A stretch of DNA of 64,000 nucleotides, taken from Steinernema hermaphroditum (Eukaryota > Nematoda > Chromadorea > Rhabditida > Steinernematidae). Location of the stretch: positions 620,001 to 684,000 of the forward strand of contig CM059625.1 in NCBI GenBank assembly GCA_030435675.1. The letters run 5' to 3'. Below the pieces are notes generated by a model that did no database searches, had not been told where the DNA came from, and saw nothing but the letters and a program-made list of their open reading frames with translations. The translations under genes and the position numbers were made by a program. Positions 48,284 through 64,000 of this stretch are shown in pieces; the stretch's first letter is position 1, and each line of letters opens with the position of its first letter.

Positions 48284-51200
48284 ACAGTTGGTTTTAGATC
48301 CAAATTTAGACACTTTGGTTGGTACCTTGATGTTAATTTTCTTAATGGGCGCATCGATCGGATACGAAACTGATGGTCTTATTTCTTTGGATAAGCGCTC
48401 GAATACCTTACGATCTAATACATGTAGATCAGACCTCTAACTGTATTTTTCCAGCAAGGACTTACTGGAAATGGATGATCTGCACGTCACAGTTGCTTCT
48501 TTGCCCTTTCAAGAAGAGAACTCCAAAACATATTCGTCCGTCCCCCTCCTCGTCACGGCCGCTCTCCGCGAACTGTCAGCTGCGCTTGTTTTGGCATTGC
48601 ACTTTGAGGGAAATCGACGCGATGTTCTCGGCAGCGAAGGCTCAGACGTCTCCCACGGACATAAAAAAAGAAAAGACGGCAACGGACTGTCGTAAATATT
48701 TCCTTAAAAGTGCAGTTTGCGCAATGGACTGTAACGTACAGAAATGAAGCAGCGCTCGGATATTTTAATTCACGCTATGTTAGAATTCTATTATGATAAA
48801 AGGAAAGAAGCATGTACATATACAACACGAAGTGCGCATAAACGCGAGGTGGAACTTCCAGGGCAAGTGCCAAGAGTTCGTGCGTGTGGGCGAAAAAATT
48901 ATTTGTTTTAAGCCGTTCTGAAAAAGTGCAAAATACTGTCAAGGTGTTTCGAACGTCTGTGCGGGATCGCTGTACCGCAATATTTCAGCATTTGAAACAC
49001 ATGTGCCGTACTTAAACGATTTACAGATAGTAGTGTTTTCTAAAGGACCGACTGATGGCTTAGGAAAAGCATATATAAATTAGTTAACAGAGAAGCGGAA
49101 CGCAATTTTAATGGTTAGGCCGTTACAGTATTCGAAGGTCACATAAACTCGTCATAAAGCCTTTCATCTAGGAAATTGAACGTCTCTAATTGGTTTGGGT
49201 ATATGACATGCTTAGATGACCTAGAAAGGCGTGAGTCAATCGTGAACTTTAATGACGACATTATTAAAACACATTGGACTGAAGCCGAGTGCCCTAATCT
49301 CGGGCAAAACTAGCCCTTAAACACGCTAATGGGACCAATAAGAGCAGTGTAGTCTGGAATATCACTAAGGGCAAACAGGAACATCGTGATTCGGTTTAAT
49401 GACTGGAAACGGCATTAAGGGTGCACTGGCACCTTGATACCAAATGACTAGATCTTTGGCTTTAACGGTTACCATATTCTGTGGTATAAAAGAACGAACC
49501 TAGTGGAAAACAGCCTCGTATTTACGTGAGGTGCAAAAACAAAGGCAAACGTTACGCACTTTGGAATAAATATAAGACTAAGTGGGCGTTTAACCACACT
49601 CTAATAAGGAAGACTATTGCTAAGACGGGACAATTGCAATAAGCATGTCCCTTGGTTACAAAACAGCCGGTTATCGATTTCAAACTCTTACAGTTTTTCA
49701 ACGCAGGTTGCTTCTTATTGTTGCTTCGTGGCTCCTACTGCAACCTACTCTCTAGGATTTGTCCCCGAAAGTTAAGCTTCTATAAGAGAGAGAGAGAGTG
49801 CGCGAGGACAGGTGAGCCAACGCATCTGGAGCTTGGTATTAAGTAAGAGTATAGGAACGCCCGATTGTGCCCGTTTCACGCAGTTTCTTGGGGCGGCGCC
49901 TCGTCAGCGCGTCGCGTATGAATGACAATTAGCGGATCCGAGGCGGGCACGCGGCAAGCCGGCAGCTAAATGCCACTGTGGTAGTAGCTTTGCATTGTCA
50001 CGAGACAAAAGAGGCGGCGGAAGAAACAAACAACATGCTCCTCCTACCTTAGTTAAAAACATCGACAGGATGGAAGAATCTACATGTAACAAATTAAAAA
50101 GTCGCTCTTAAACAGATAGTGAAACAATACAGAACGTGGTAGCCTTGTCACCAAGAAGTTAATGTCAGCATTATGGCAGACAAATATATGTATTTTTTTT
50201 CCGGGAAGAAATTTTTCGAGGGCGAGAGAGATTTACTTAACCACCAAAAGTAAATTTATAACACAATACAGTGGGCATGGAAACCAAAGCCTCGAACGTT
50301 AAAGAAATGAGAAGCATTTTTACGTCTATTGTTGATAGAATTATAACGGAGAAAGTGGTAGGGCTGAGTGATGCTTCAACAAGAAGTCGAGCGACGATTT
50401 CCGTATTGAAAGAAGTCAGTGAATTGTGTGAAAGCCCTTCTAAATTAATGGCATTTCTACTTACTGGAATTGATTTTCCACAATAAAACTATATTTAAAT
50501 ACTTTACATACAGAAAAAACAAAGCGAGAAATACAAAAAGCGCCCGATGTCTCTTTATTTACGTAGACAAAGCTCCGGACGGAAACTGTGTCAACGGGAA
50601 ATTGTTGTTGTTATGTTTCATGGAACATCAAGAGAGCATGGTGCGTATGGATTAGGCGTTTTTGCCGAGACGGCTTTGCCGCCGGCGGCGGAAGGCTCAG
50701 CTAATTGCAGCGGTCACGAAAACGCGCTGGCGGTAACTCTCACACACAACGAGAGCGACGAGGACGAAGACGACGATGAGGGAAGTGGGAGGAGGGCGAC
50801 GGGATCGAAGACGACGAAAAAATTGATGCAAAAAGAAGTCCCGCGAGTCCCGCGCGCCACGCAGACACAAACACCCTCGAACGAGGTTCCGCTGCAACCA
50901 ACGTTTGAGGTCGGCACACGTGAGTTGTAAAAGGTTCGTAGACATGATCTTCTTATATCGCTACTGTTGCAGACCGATAACAACTCTAACGCGGAATTGC
51001 AGAGGTGAACGCTGCGACAGCGGTTGCGATTTGCGCTCGCTGCGGAGAAAACCAGACTTTCCAGAGGACAGTCGCACGGTGGTTCTCCTAAGCGACCAGA
51101 CGCATAAACATTCGGAGTCGCGCTCAAATGGGTTTGCGTTGTCTCCATATACAGAACAGAATACATGCGCGCGACATCGGTAAAAATGAGGGCGCACCGG

Positions 51201-54200
51201 CGCGACAATAGAGTGCGCGAGACACGATTGAAAAATGACAGAAGATCCACCGCCTTCTTCGTCGCCTTCATTCCTCTAGACTGCGATCAAAGAGCACGTC
51301 GCCGTCATCCGCCGTCTTTCATCACTAAGTAGATGCAGTAATCGGCGGTGTTCTTGGGGAGGGAGGGGGCGCCTGCACAGTTTCTTTGCGACAGTTGCGG
51401 TGGCTTGTCATTGAATGCTGGGAACGATCTCTCAAAAGTGAACGTCCCATGGCCGCGGAACACGTCCGGCGCGCGGAAGTAACAATCGTATTAACCACGA
51501 AAGAGCATCAGACAACAGCACTTTTTCTCACAAGTTTCATTCGGCTGAATATATGATGAGTGCTGCTGGCTATCCCAGAAGACGACCTACGGACTCCTCC
51601 CTCTTTCTCTCCGCCGTCGCGCCGACGGCTTGGTCGACTACCCGTCCAGCCAGCTTAGAGGGCCACAAAGGAGCATTTGAACGCCTGAGGGGAGAGACTC
51701 ATGCGACACTGAGAAGCGGCAAAAGAAAAACGATGCAGAATGCGTGTGGTCGGCGGTTTTCATGAACAATGGCGGCGTGGCTCAACCGAACACGCACCAT
51801 ACAGCAAAAAGTGGCATTTTTGCATAATTCATAATAGATGCGCATTTTCAATGCATCGACCATCTTTTTCGCGACGCCAACTCCGAGACGGTTTGTGTAA
51901 AGTTACACCCATTGGTGAACCGACGGTCTCCTTAATTAATAAGAGATTTGAAGGAGAAGCGTTCACCGGACTGCGACGCGCCCCTTAAGTCACATTGTTG
52001 GCCTTTCCGACGCGCGCATGCGAAATCATGCCACCAATTTTGAAAACAAAAACTGAAATGCGACAACATGCGCTGTTTAGAAACGGCTATTGTCATCTGA
52101 GCCTCCGCTCCGGAGATGCGGCGTCAAAGCAGGAAAGCAAACAGTTTTATTTATCAGCCATGAAGCAAGTAGAAAACCAAAGGAAAATTTAATTTTTTTA
52201 CAGAATGTTTTGCAGTATTCCTGATTCACTGGCTACAGTAATCTTGAGGCTCTACGACTGCAAGGTCGTAACCGCACGTGCAATACGTCGTTCCTCAGTC
52301 ACACACATTAACGCTATTAATGAGTTGGCATTGTGTTGTCTCCAGAAATGTCGTTCCTGGAAGAATCAGAAGTCTACGAAAACAACTATATTTTTGGAGT
52401 GATCGAGTTTTGCGGAGTTTTCTCGACGAAAGGTACCAAAGACCACAAAAACTCGGCGCTCAAAACAACTCTGAGTGGGTCGTGTTTCTTTCGACGCAAT
52501 TTGTCTGATTCTTCTAAAACAATCCGTTGCAAGTCAACAAAATACTGAAAATAACACTTGAAAAATGTGCACCACATGACTGATGTTGGAGGCAAGCAGT
52601 GCGCCCGCGAACCAGTCTTTTCAGGATAAAAAAGGTCCACAGAAAAAAATTGCAGAAAAACTAATACAGAATATCGACTCTTTTATACGACGTAGGTATT
52701 CTTCGACGAAATGGTTCATGTGAGTGATAAAATTGAAAGTAAATCATTTCAGCTGAGGAAAATTAACTACGATTGTTAAAACATGTTGTAAACAAAACGT
52801 TAATCTACACAGACATTCTTAATTTCGCTATGCGGGTATTTTGCATTCTTCTCGTCAATTTTAAGGACCACCCACTTCTCGAATGCCAACACTTTATCGC
52901 AATGAACTTCTGCATTCTAATTGATTCGACCTTGTCGAAACCTAGTATTCGCAAAACCTGAAATAAGACAACCAGATGACAGAGTTCACTTCTATCGATG
53001 TGCTCATTTGAAAATTACATGTTTGCCATTAAACAGGAACGCTTATTTGGAGAAGAACAGTCTTTAGGCGCTTAACGGTTATTTGCGCTGTTTAGTAGAT
53101 CATTGCCGTGATTGAACTTTGAGCTGTTTGGGAGCTACTCGATTCTTCAATTTTTGGAATTAAAACGGACATGTTGCACAGTACAGAATCATAATTTTTG
53201 CAACGCAAGAAAAACGTATATTTCCGACAAAAACAATGATAGTAAACTTTGAATCCTGTTTTCTCTGCATTCGGCGAAACACTAATTGGACAGACGTAAA
53301 CACTATTCATTAGCCTCCAATTGTCAACGCGGAAGAAGCGTTGTTTTCCGAATCATGGCTAACGAACAAAGGCGCATCACGGATTGAAAACAACTATCAG
53401 GAAACTACGGTATTCACAACGAAAAACCGAAAACAGCTTCTTGTCATTCACTTCGACATTATCACAAGATACTGCAATTTCGCTGGGGTATTATGAGTTT
53501 GCATTCCAAAGATTTATGCATTCTAGTTTGCAAAAACTTAAACAGGAATAAATAACCCGGAAGTTCCATTCTGTAAGCCAGTGATTATGATTAAGTGGCT
53601 TAAAAGTGGAGCCTGTGAATTCTTTTGTTTTTGGGGAAAATTGATATGGCATACTGATTGTCGCATTCCACGCTGAATATGAGAAGTTCATAAATAGTAG
53701 GATTGAGTACGACAACGGAGCAAAATTGAATTTTCTTGAATAGAGGATGGTTCCACCGTCCCTTGAGACGTCTGCGGAATTTGCGAAAGCCCTCAAATAA
53801 TTTGTTTTTCCTGTGCTGAAGTTTCCTATTGCTTATTCAGTCGAAAATATCAATTTGCCAACCGACTTATCATTAATTAAAAAAACTGCCTATTTTCCAA
53901 GAAGTTTGATGATGGCCGAGGTAAACAGTGCTAATTAATTTTGCGCTTTCTACTGTGGAAAATGCAATGCCTTCCTCAGCATCAACGACATTCAGCAAAT
54001 TGCGATTGGTCATAACCTATTTCTAACGTAAAAAAAATTTCGGAAAAACAGTCCGTATTGTTGCCACAACATTGTTTGTTTTTACAAGAAAACAGAGCTA
54101 CAAATCGGTAATATGATAGGAGTGCTTTGTTTTCGGGAAAAGGCAAATTTGATATTGTATGCAATTCCTACAACAATGGGCATGCAACTCCAAAAAAGTC

Positions 54201-57200
54201 CGATGTTTTCCATATGGAATTGTTAACTTACTTACATATTTCAGCAAAGGAGCTGGATAGTGACGCAGGAATGTAAAAATAATGCGAAATATCTCATTTG
54301 CGGTGTTACACCGTAATCGAAAGCCATTGTTTCGTTGTTGGGAGATAGGGAAAATACACATTATTTCTAAAAAATAAGTCATTTTCCTGAAAGATCGGTT
54401 CGCATCTTTCTTTAAGCGCGTCATGCTTACCATTGAGATAAACAAAGCTTTTCCCAGAAGAGCGCGATACCGAGGAGGTGAATATCTTTTGGTACACTAG
54501 TTGACAAAAAATATTCGAATTTCTTTAAAAGCTAACTTGCCCTTTTGTGATAAGCGGGACAAGCCACTATACCATATCTTCTTAAGACGAGAATATAGGA
54601 GTGGACTGCAAAAATTCTATATACAGTTTTACAGATGAAGTGACACATGTTGGGCCTATGAAGTCTTTCCCTCACCAAATCATATAAAAATTCAACTAAA
54701 AATCTCTTTTCATACAACACCGCCTTGTACCATTACTACCATATTTCACCTGCTCGGAAACCGACCAGAACCACTTTGAATTTGTGATCTTTGTTCTTCT
54801 TCTAGAAAATTTGTAACATACCGTACTTAATGGCAGGTACAGTACAATGTACAAGAAAAAGCATTGTAGATGAAAAGAATAACACAGGATTATGGATTGT
54901 CTATATGTAAAATTGATCGGTTGTGTTACTCTGATGCACTGCATCGTTCCAATTACGCTTATTTATAATTTTGTAGGTTTTTTTTGGGCTTTATACATAT
55001 CTGACATAATAATTACATAGCTACTTGCAACGAGATGTGCAGATGAAAAACACGAAGAACCATAATCTGGATCATCTCCATATTTATTGCTCCCATTGGA
55101 CACCAGTAAACCCAGCAGGAACGAAGGCTCGGGCCTTTTTCTGTTTTGCAGAGTTTCTATTTTTGTCATATTGTGCTCGTGTACAGATTCGACGAAAATT
55201 TAATCTGTCACCGAAATTTCAGCTTTATAAACAGAAATTGACCTTCTGAAGCTTTGTACCTCTTTGCATCTGCAACGGAATTGTTTTCCCATGTAAAAGC
55301 GAAGTAGTTTTTCTAGAAAGGACTGGGTCAGGCTACTCTTGGGAACCATGCTTGAACAGAACCTCAGGCGCAAACATTTTTAGACAGATGGTTATGCTTC
55401 TGCTGAATTTCATGATCGTACTCGCTGAAGGGGGATAATCTATCTTCGTCTCTTATAACTAGCCACTCCTAAAATACATTCAAGACCGAACTACGTAATT
55501 GGTTTAAATTCGAGAATCTCCCACACAGCCGCCTCGTTTATAAGTAATATCATCTGGGTGTTCTATTTTGCATCGCATCCATTCGCTTCGTCTCGCTCGC
55601 AACTCTCGACCAGCCAGCCGCCGGTCGGGCGGCATGCAGTTCCCTATTGCCGATGTGGTCGATGGCGCCTCAGTTGTTTACACTTTGAAACGATAAACAG
55701 CTTGTGAGACTAGTAAAGAGAATGTGAACGCGGTGGATCTAACGGCAGCGGAAAGGCTGGTAGATGGAGTAGTTTCCAAAGTCTACGAGGAAGAAAAGAA
55801 ACGTGCTCTTATTACAGAATTGCTGTGCAAAAACTACCGCATTTAACTGTGAAAAAACCTTTCAACATACTCAGCATCTAATATTCATCAAAAGACCGCA
55901 AAAGCATTGAAGACTCACAACTATAAGTAAAATTCCATGTTGCTCGATAACTTGTTCTATGTTTCGCACTCAGCGTCTCAAGCACAAGACATTTATATTA
56001 TGAATATCTGATAATTTATTATTATTAATGATGTTCGTATTTCTAAAAAATTATATACTCTTGGATTTTGAGTGGAACCGGGTGAACAATACAAGGCTGC
56101 TTTATAAGACGAAATCTTGCTCCTGATTCATTCGTGAACGAGACATGACCCTTAAATTATTAAATAACAATTATTGCTGAGGTGCGATTGACCCGCTGTT
56201 AGTTTTTGCCACTTTCTAGAGTATTCCAGAGCGCGTTCATCAACAATGGCCTCCGACGTCCGCAGTCTGCAGAGAACCGGTCTTTTTTGCCGCAGCACTT
56301 CAAGCGAACACCGCAACGGCGATCTCTTGTGCTAGACATCATCGACGGCAAAGAACAGCTGATGGGCTGAGCAGCGGGGGAGCGTGTGTGTATGTGCCAA
56401 ACGCGACGGCGAGAACGGCGAGACGGCGGCGGGTGGTCGGCCGCAAAAAGTCGCCCTCGCACTCGTTCTCTCTTGCCGCTCTCGAGGACATCGGGAACCG
56501 ACGCCGAACTCTCGCGTCTTCGAACCCTTTCGCCACGCCGTTTTCTCTGCATCCGGCTCGTCCGCAGCCGCCGAGACGACTCTTGAGTCGAGCGGCATCG
56601 CACGTTCCAAATCGTAAACAACATTTGACAAGGAAGCGGCTGCGGCGGAGGCCGACAGCGCGAGATGGGCAGAAAAACACGCCACTGGCTGCTGATGCCA
56701 CATTGGCGGTGACGTCACATAGAGGGGACCCCCAGTGCAGCCTATTAATGTTGAAGCGGTTCGGCTGGAGCACTCTCTCGGGCCAACAAATGACGCCATT
56801 TTCCTGAAGTCTCACAAATCCTTTCAGTTTGTTGCGGGAAAAGAAATGCTGTGGTGGTTTGATAAAAAAGAATTCGAGGAAATACATTTGTCAAGTCGCT
56901 CAGAAAGCGGATCAAAAACGCATAATAAATGATTGACTTCGCGTAATCCATGTAAATAAAAACAGGGTTCTGATAGCAAAAAAAGAAGATGTTGATATGG
57001 GCCCATAAAAAAAAACATCACTACTGGTAATCTGAAGGACCCTTAGAACCGATAATATCACTAGATGCCCGAAAGCTTGAATGACCCTCAAACGTAGCAA
57101 TGAGATTCTCATAATTTTTGTTCTTGTAAGTCGGTCGGCTTCCTGAAACAGTTAAACAAACACACATTATTTTCATGGAAATTCTCATCTAAATAATGAG

Positions 57201-59351
57201 AAAGGGAATTGTAAAAGCATGTGTACTAAATCAATTTTAACATTAGCGGTCAATAAACTTTTCCCAAACCGTTTTACCATCTATCATGTCTCAAAAGAAT
57301 GACTAACTCATTATGTCACCGTCGCTTCGGCGATGTACGCGTTACACTTCACGTCACCCAATGGGGTCCTCAAACTTTCTGCGGGCTTGTGAGTGAAAAA
57401 ATGTATTATACACCATCAAAAATTGAATGCTCAGAAGAAATTATGATTTGGTGGCATGTGCAAAAACGATGGATTTTGTGTTAACAGTGGCCCTGCAGTA
57501 TTTGTACATAACTGTATTGCAGAAAATTTTTGCAGCACCTCTTAAGTTTATCAGATTTGTGCACTCATGATAAATACGAGTGTGTTTCGACATGATGAAA
57601 CACTGCCATACATTCTGATAAAGATAAAAATAGAAACCTATCGTTGAAAGCTCACAACTATGTTCTTTATATCAAAAAGTCACGAGAACTTTTTTATCGG
57701 TTGCTGAACCTCGCGAACATCAGTCTGTGCTTGCCTTGCACAATTTCTAATCAGAACTGACGTAGGCTGAATAAGATAGACCTTTTTGTGCAGTAAGTTC
57801 TCACGTTGCTCTCACGTTAGCTACTTTAGAAAAAAATTTTAATTTTGATTGAACTTCGACGGTACTTTGAAGAACTAAGGTCCGGTGGTTAGTTCATCAT
57901 CTTAGCTCAACTTGGTTGTTGGTTCTTCTTTTGCAGTCAATGACAGTTGTCCAAAGCGAACTGACTTGCACAGAATGGCAATTACATGTGAACGGCCAAT
58001 CTTTCGTAGCTTGTAGAAAAGCTACCAAGAAATACAATATACTTATAAATGCAATATACAATGCAGATAATCATGTGATCTGATCATTGAAGCAACAGCC
58101 TCTTGAAATAATAAAGCATCTTACTCGGCGTATGATTACAAGATTATGATTTTCGTATTGTTCACGAACATAAGTAGCTTCGAAAGGTCTTTCTGTTGTT
58201 GGAAGGCTTCCTGTTTCTGGCATGCCTCTTATGTTGTGAAATAATGGTAAGTTAAAGAAGCTTTTCTTGCAGCGTTTCCGAGTTTACAAGCCTTCTTGAG
58301 GTCTCCGCTCCGCCTCCCATCGCCGTTGCACACCATATCCGCTTTCTGGATGCTATTAGCTTGCTCCTGTTTGTTGTTTACCTGATCCATCAATCAACAT
58401 GCAATTGCGATGAAATGATCGGCTCCGCCGGCAGGCAAGAGATCAGCACGGCACCTTTTTTTCTGTCAGTGCCGACGCCGTCGATCAGCACTAACTGATT
58501 GTGATGGCCGACACAAAGTATCCGTTCGCAACAGCGTACCGCTAGCGTCATTGACGTCGTTCGCCATATACGGTCCACAAAGACTTTCGACAGCCATCTG
58601 TGTGTAATTCGTCGAAACACCTAACGAAACGCCTTGGTCAACGTGGAACGATTCTATCACTGCAGTCTTGAGACAGCTTAAATAGTGTGCATTTGAAATT
58701 TACATTTCTGGTAGCATACGACAAGTATATTTTTACACGTGTGCAACTAAGGGTAGGCATGAAATATGCATGATTAGTACACATAATAAGTAGTATCAAT
58801 AGTTCGCCTAGTAAGAAACATGGGTATCAAGCCGTACCGTACCGTCTGTTGTAAAATACTCCTTCGCAAACTGATGACTTTGTGTATTTGGTGAATTTAC
58901 GTTGTATAGTAGGTTTCATTTGTTTCATATTCATAAAGAACTTTTATAATAGTGATCTACTTCTTCATACCAACAGTGTGACAAACAACTCAGCAACTAT
59001 TGCGCGATCAGCGGGCACATCTTGACAACCTTGAACAGCCGCCCCTCTCCAACCGATCGCATGTTCAGCACAAGCCAGCTGCTCTTCTCTCAACTGCGAA
59101 CATTCTTACTTTCGAAATGCCGAAATGTCACACAAAAAAGAACCAAAAAAATACGGAAAGATCCCTGATAAAAATAAACCACGAATATACATTTTAGTAG
59201 ATGTAAGGCAACCAGAATGTACGGAAAATGTGCCTGAAGCATCCTATAAAAAATAGGGAATCCCTGAAGACCAATAATAACACACTGCACGAACATTAAT
59301 TACACAACATGTCATTTATTAGCATGTGCATACCCTGCACGAACCTAAAAC
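48284..59351. other. Gene-poor stretch, about 11 kb
   Basis: No gene recognised. Two small plus-strand ORFs read like protein but match no family: 48471-48695 (74 aa, after an acceptor-like CCAG) and 50271-50486 (71 aa). GC-rich patches lie at about 50680-50900, 51180-51720 and 56200-56720; 52-56 kb is AT-rich. A short GA microsatellite is at about 49785-49798. Confidence 0.5.
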
Positions 59352-61790
<2,439 letters not shown>

Positions 61791-62191
61791 TTTGGTACGG
61801 ATGCTGATCGATCTGTTTCCAAGTGCGAATAATGAGCGCTACCTATGGTTGGTGACCAATGCCACGGCACGCAATGGCGATGCGACCTCTTAAGATCGTG
61901 GAATGCACGATGTCTCATAGAGCGGACATACGCACGCACAATGACCGATAGCACCGTTGCAGTAATAACCTTGAAAACCCATGCAGAAGGGCTAAATAAT
62001 GGTATAGAATCAAAATGTATCTGAAGTTGTGGTACTCACCAAATCAGAGACCACCACTTTCAATGTGAGAATGTTGAACTTCCTATATGTCTTTTATCAG
62101 AATTGTTCCATTGCTCGCTGTCGTAATCTTTTATCAGCAGATGCAGCACTATCAATAACAATCATACAAAATTCGGGTAATTAATTTTTTA
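61791..62191. other. Intergenic between bHLH-PAS gene and aPKC copy 2
   Basis: 401 bp between two head-to-tail minus-strand genes; nothing recognised. It must hold the 3' end signals of the bHLH-PAS gene and the promoter or trans-splice site of aPKC copy 2. Confidence 0.5.
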
Positions 62192-63269
62192 CTAAGTGCA
62201 AGGTCGAACAATAAAATTGAAACAGTCGCGCACGTACTTTCCGTTGTGCTGTAAGGGATACCGGTTCCCACTGATTTCGATATAACACAGTTTTCTTCCT
62301 TTGGTACGACTGGTTAGGGTGGTCAGCCGACAGAATGCCGTAGTGGAAGCACCGAACTGAAAGAGCTCCATGTGAAGATGTGTAAGACGATCCACATCCT
62401 CAGGATGAATGAGCTGATAGAGACTCCTTTCGTTAAGGTCCCCAGAAACAATACCAAAAAACTCAGCACCTCTAAACAGTCATGTTTGTTTTATTCCAAT
62501 CACTTTAGTTTACCGTGCGTCAACGTATCGAATCGAAAAATTGATCTCAGTGCATAAAAGAAAAGAGTTATTGTCGAGCCTTATAGTGGAAGCGCAGCTT
62601 TGGAACAGTGGTTGACAGAAGCAGAACATCGCCCCATCGCTTTCTCTTTTGAAAAAATCCATTTTTACTACCTTGAATCCAGAAGCGCTTCTGGGATTTT
62701 CTTTGCTTGCCCGCTTGGTGAGTGTTGACCGCATTCGGAAGACAGATAAGTGAGGTTCACCAGCTGTACTAGCTTCAAAGGAAAGGTGGATACTGTAGGC
62801 GTCGGCTGGGTGGAGATAATCATTGATGTTGTTACCAGTCATTTCCACCTTAACAAGTAAGTGTGCAAGTTTTTTGGTGATGGCACATTAAATAAGCAGG
62901 ATGTACAACAGATATGAACCTACTGGTATCGCTGACCTGGGATAGTCCCAAATGAATACTAATCGTCTCGGAAACATACAGTATATCGCCGGCGCTTGAT
63001 AAACACATCAGAAATCCGTCGAGTACTTCTAAAAGCTGGGCGTTCCAATAGTTCTCGGAGGGACAGCGCTTTGGCAGTTTATGTAGACTTGCAACAGCAT
63101 AAGTCAATCTCATAAATGTGGAAGCCAGCCGAACGACAGAAGTTTTGTCGATGTGCTGTCCGCTTATGGCACGAGCAATAGGAAGCTGAGCAGAAAGTTG
63201 CTCAAACTCGGCATTTTCCATTTGTCGCCGATATTGCGCAACGCTTCTTCCGCTACCGGCGGTGGGCAT
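62192..63269 (-). CDS. Short bHLH-PAS protein (SIM/NPAS/HIF class), about 315 aa
   Basis: Exons 62937-63269, 62514-62848 and 62192-62471 join in frame. Residues about 8-60 form a helix-loop-helix (RRQMENAEFEQLSAQLPIA, then KTSVVRLASTFMRL), close to the SIM/trachealess/HIF pattern, in which ENxEFxxLxxxLP and DKxSIIRL are diagnostic. PAS-A follows (LDGFLMCLSSAGDILYVSE, IHLGLSQ|VEMTGNNINDYLHPAD), then PAS-B (NNSFLLCTEINFSIRYVDAR, LYQLIHPEDVDRL). The protein stops right after PAS-B (FIVRPCT), so it lacks the long transactivation tail of relatives. The DNA-contacting basic region is weak (GRSVAQYRRQ). It may be a dominant partner or a DNA-binding-deficient member that dimerises with ARNT (AHA-1). 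An extra 3' exon cannot be excluded. Confidence 0.78.
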
Positions 63270-63532
63270 TGTTGCCTCTTTTGAGAATGTTACGTCAAGT
63301 CACATATAGTCGTGCTGATCGCATTCGCATACGTAATTGATTTAGAGATAATTGATGAAAGAAGAGAACCCCGACAGAATACTGAGTGGATACCGTAATC
63401 GCCAAATTATTAAGTACACTCAACGTATGTTCTAGAGCACAAGTTCAATATACAACATCAAATGCTTTATTCGAGTCTTAGTACTGATCTTTTGACTTCT
63501 ATTTACAGAATATGTACTGCGTCAGTCAAAAG
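63270..63532. promoter_or_regulatory. Short spacer between XRN1-like and bHLH-PAS genes
   Basis: 263 bp separate two minus-strand genes. AATAAA (minus) at 63466-63471, about 60 bp after the XRN1-like stop, is its likely poly(A) signal. The spacer is short enough that an operon is possible. Confidence 0.5.
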
Positions 63533-64000
63533 TTAATTCCCTCGTAACCGTTCCGCGTGGCGCATATTCATCAGCTGATGAGCATACAGTCGAATGTACT
63601 TCATTCCATTCGGTCCAGTGCTAAAGCATAATTTCAGAAAAGTTGAAGGAAGCTGTACGAACCGCTCATTAGACCCTCCTTCGAACAGCTGGTCGAACAT
63701 CACGTCGACTAGATCGCTTTTGTTGCTTTGCGATTTGATGCCTATTACTGTGCCAACCGATCCAAGCGGGAGACAGCGTTGGGGCTTCACGATTACGACA
63801 CGATCGAGTAATTTGAACTCGACGTTTGGCAATGGAGGAGCGTCTCCAGTGGTGAACTCGTGCTGCAATATGTTAGGATGTTATAGTACAGATACGAAAT
63901 AAACACACTGACTCTGAACAGTGCTCGGGCGTGTACAGTGAACTGGAGGTTCTTTGGTACAACTGATGCGCGGACAATCTCTTTTTGCACAAGCAACAGG
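63533..64000 (-). CDS. xrn-1: Probable XRN1-type 5'-3' exoribonuclease, C-terminal part (5' end outside window)
   Basis: Two exons: 63912-64000 (partial, continues right) and 63533-63862, joined in phase across an intron with donor GTCAGT and acceptor TTGCAG. The last exon contains FKLLDRVVIVKPQRCLPLGS, then GTVIGIKS and VMFDQLFEGG, which resembles the SH3-like domain of XRN1 (DRVV, PxGxxGTVxGI, VxFDxxFxGG). XRN1 degrades decapped mRNA in the cytoplasm. No catalytic motif lies in the window, so the call rests on this one domain. The protein ends soon after it (HAERLRGN), so long C-terminal extensions seen in other XRN1 proteins are absent. Confidence 0.6.

Noticed and set aside
50547..50930. 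127-codon plus ORF with acidic and basic low-complexity segments
   Set aside because: Looks somewhat protein-like, but the opposite strand is also open and no start, partner exon or family could be supported.
56199..56887. Several long overlapping ORFs (up to 182 codons) on both strands
   Set aside because: GC-rich composition keeps many frames open; none shows domain-like sequence.

Overview
The window looks like nuclear DNA of a nematode, probably a chromadorean. It holds split genes with many short GT-AG introns, acceptors of the TTTCAG type, candidate spliced-leader acceptors just upstream of start codons, AT-rich intergenic DNA, and protein families with clear nematode or metazoan counterparts. 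The species cannot be named from sequence alone. All exon models were built by hand from frame continuity, splice signals and family resemblance; no search was run.

Layout. 1-8.3 kb (minus): 5' part of a large lipid-transfer protein gene of the apolipophorin/apoB type, at least 17 exons, running off the left edge. 10.2-12.2 kb (minus): a short 3-hydroxyacyl-CoA dehydrogenase-like gene, with a possible small ORF after it. 13.27-14.94 kb: a foldback element derived from a Tc1/mariner transposon, with 639-bp arms and TA target duplications. 15.6-17.8 kb (plus): a synaptotagmin-like protein with one membrane segment and two C2 domains. 18.2-19.4 kb (minus): an unrecognised, possibly secreted protein. 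20.7-22.2 kb (plus): a broken ALG2 mannosyltransferase copy. 23.5-24.1 kb (plus): an intact 2-Cys peroxiredoxin. 24.4-25.0 kb: a mirror-symmetric repeat block. 26.4-29.1 kb (plus): an atypical protein kinase C. 29-41.8 kb: no recognised gene. 41.8-43.8 kb (minus): a Ski/Sno co-repressor (DAF-5 family). 43.8-59.3 kb: no recognised gene. 59.35-61.8 kb (minus): a second atypical PKC. 62.2-63.3 kb (minus): a short bHLH-PAS protein. 63.5-64.0 kb (minus): last exons of a probable XRN1-type exonuclease.

The genes do not form one pathway. The clearest relation is between the two aPKC genes: ten coding exons each, the same intron positions and phases, but diverged protein sequence, so an old duplication now about 30 kb apart in opposite orientation. 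The last three genes (XRN1-like, bHLH-PAS, aPKC copy 2) lie head to tail on the minus strand, 263 and 401 bp apart. Other points of interest are three inferred introns of only 25, 28 and 30 nt, a GC-AG intron in one aPKC copy, the foldback transposon, the mirror repeat, and a 103-bp tandem duplication carrying TGACGTCA sites.
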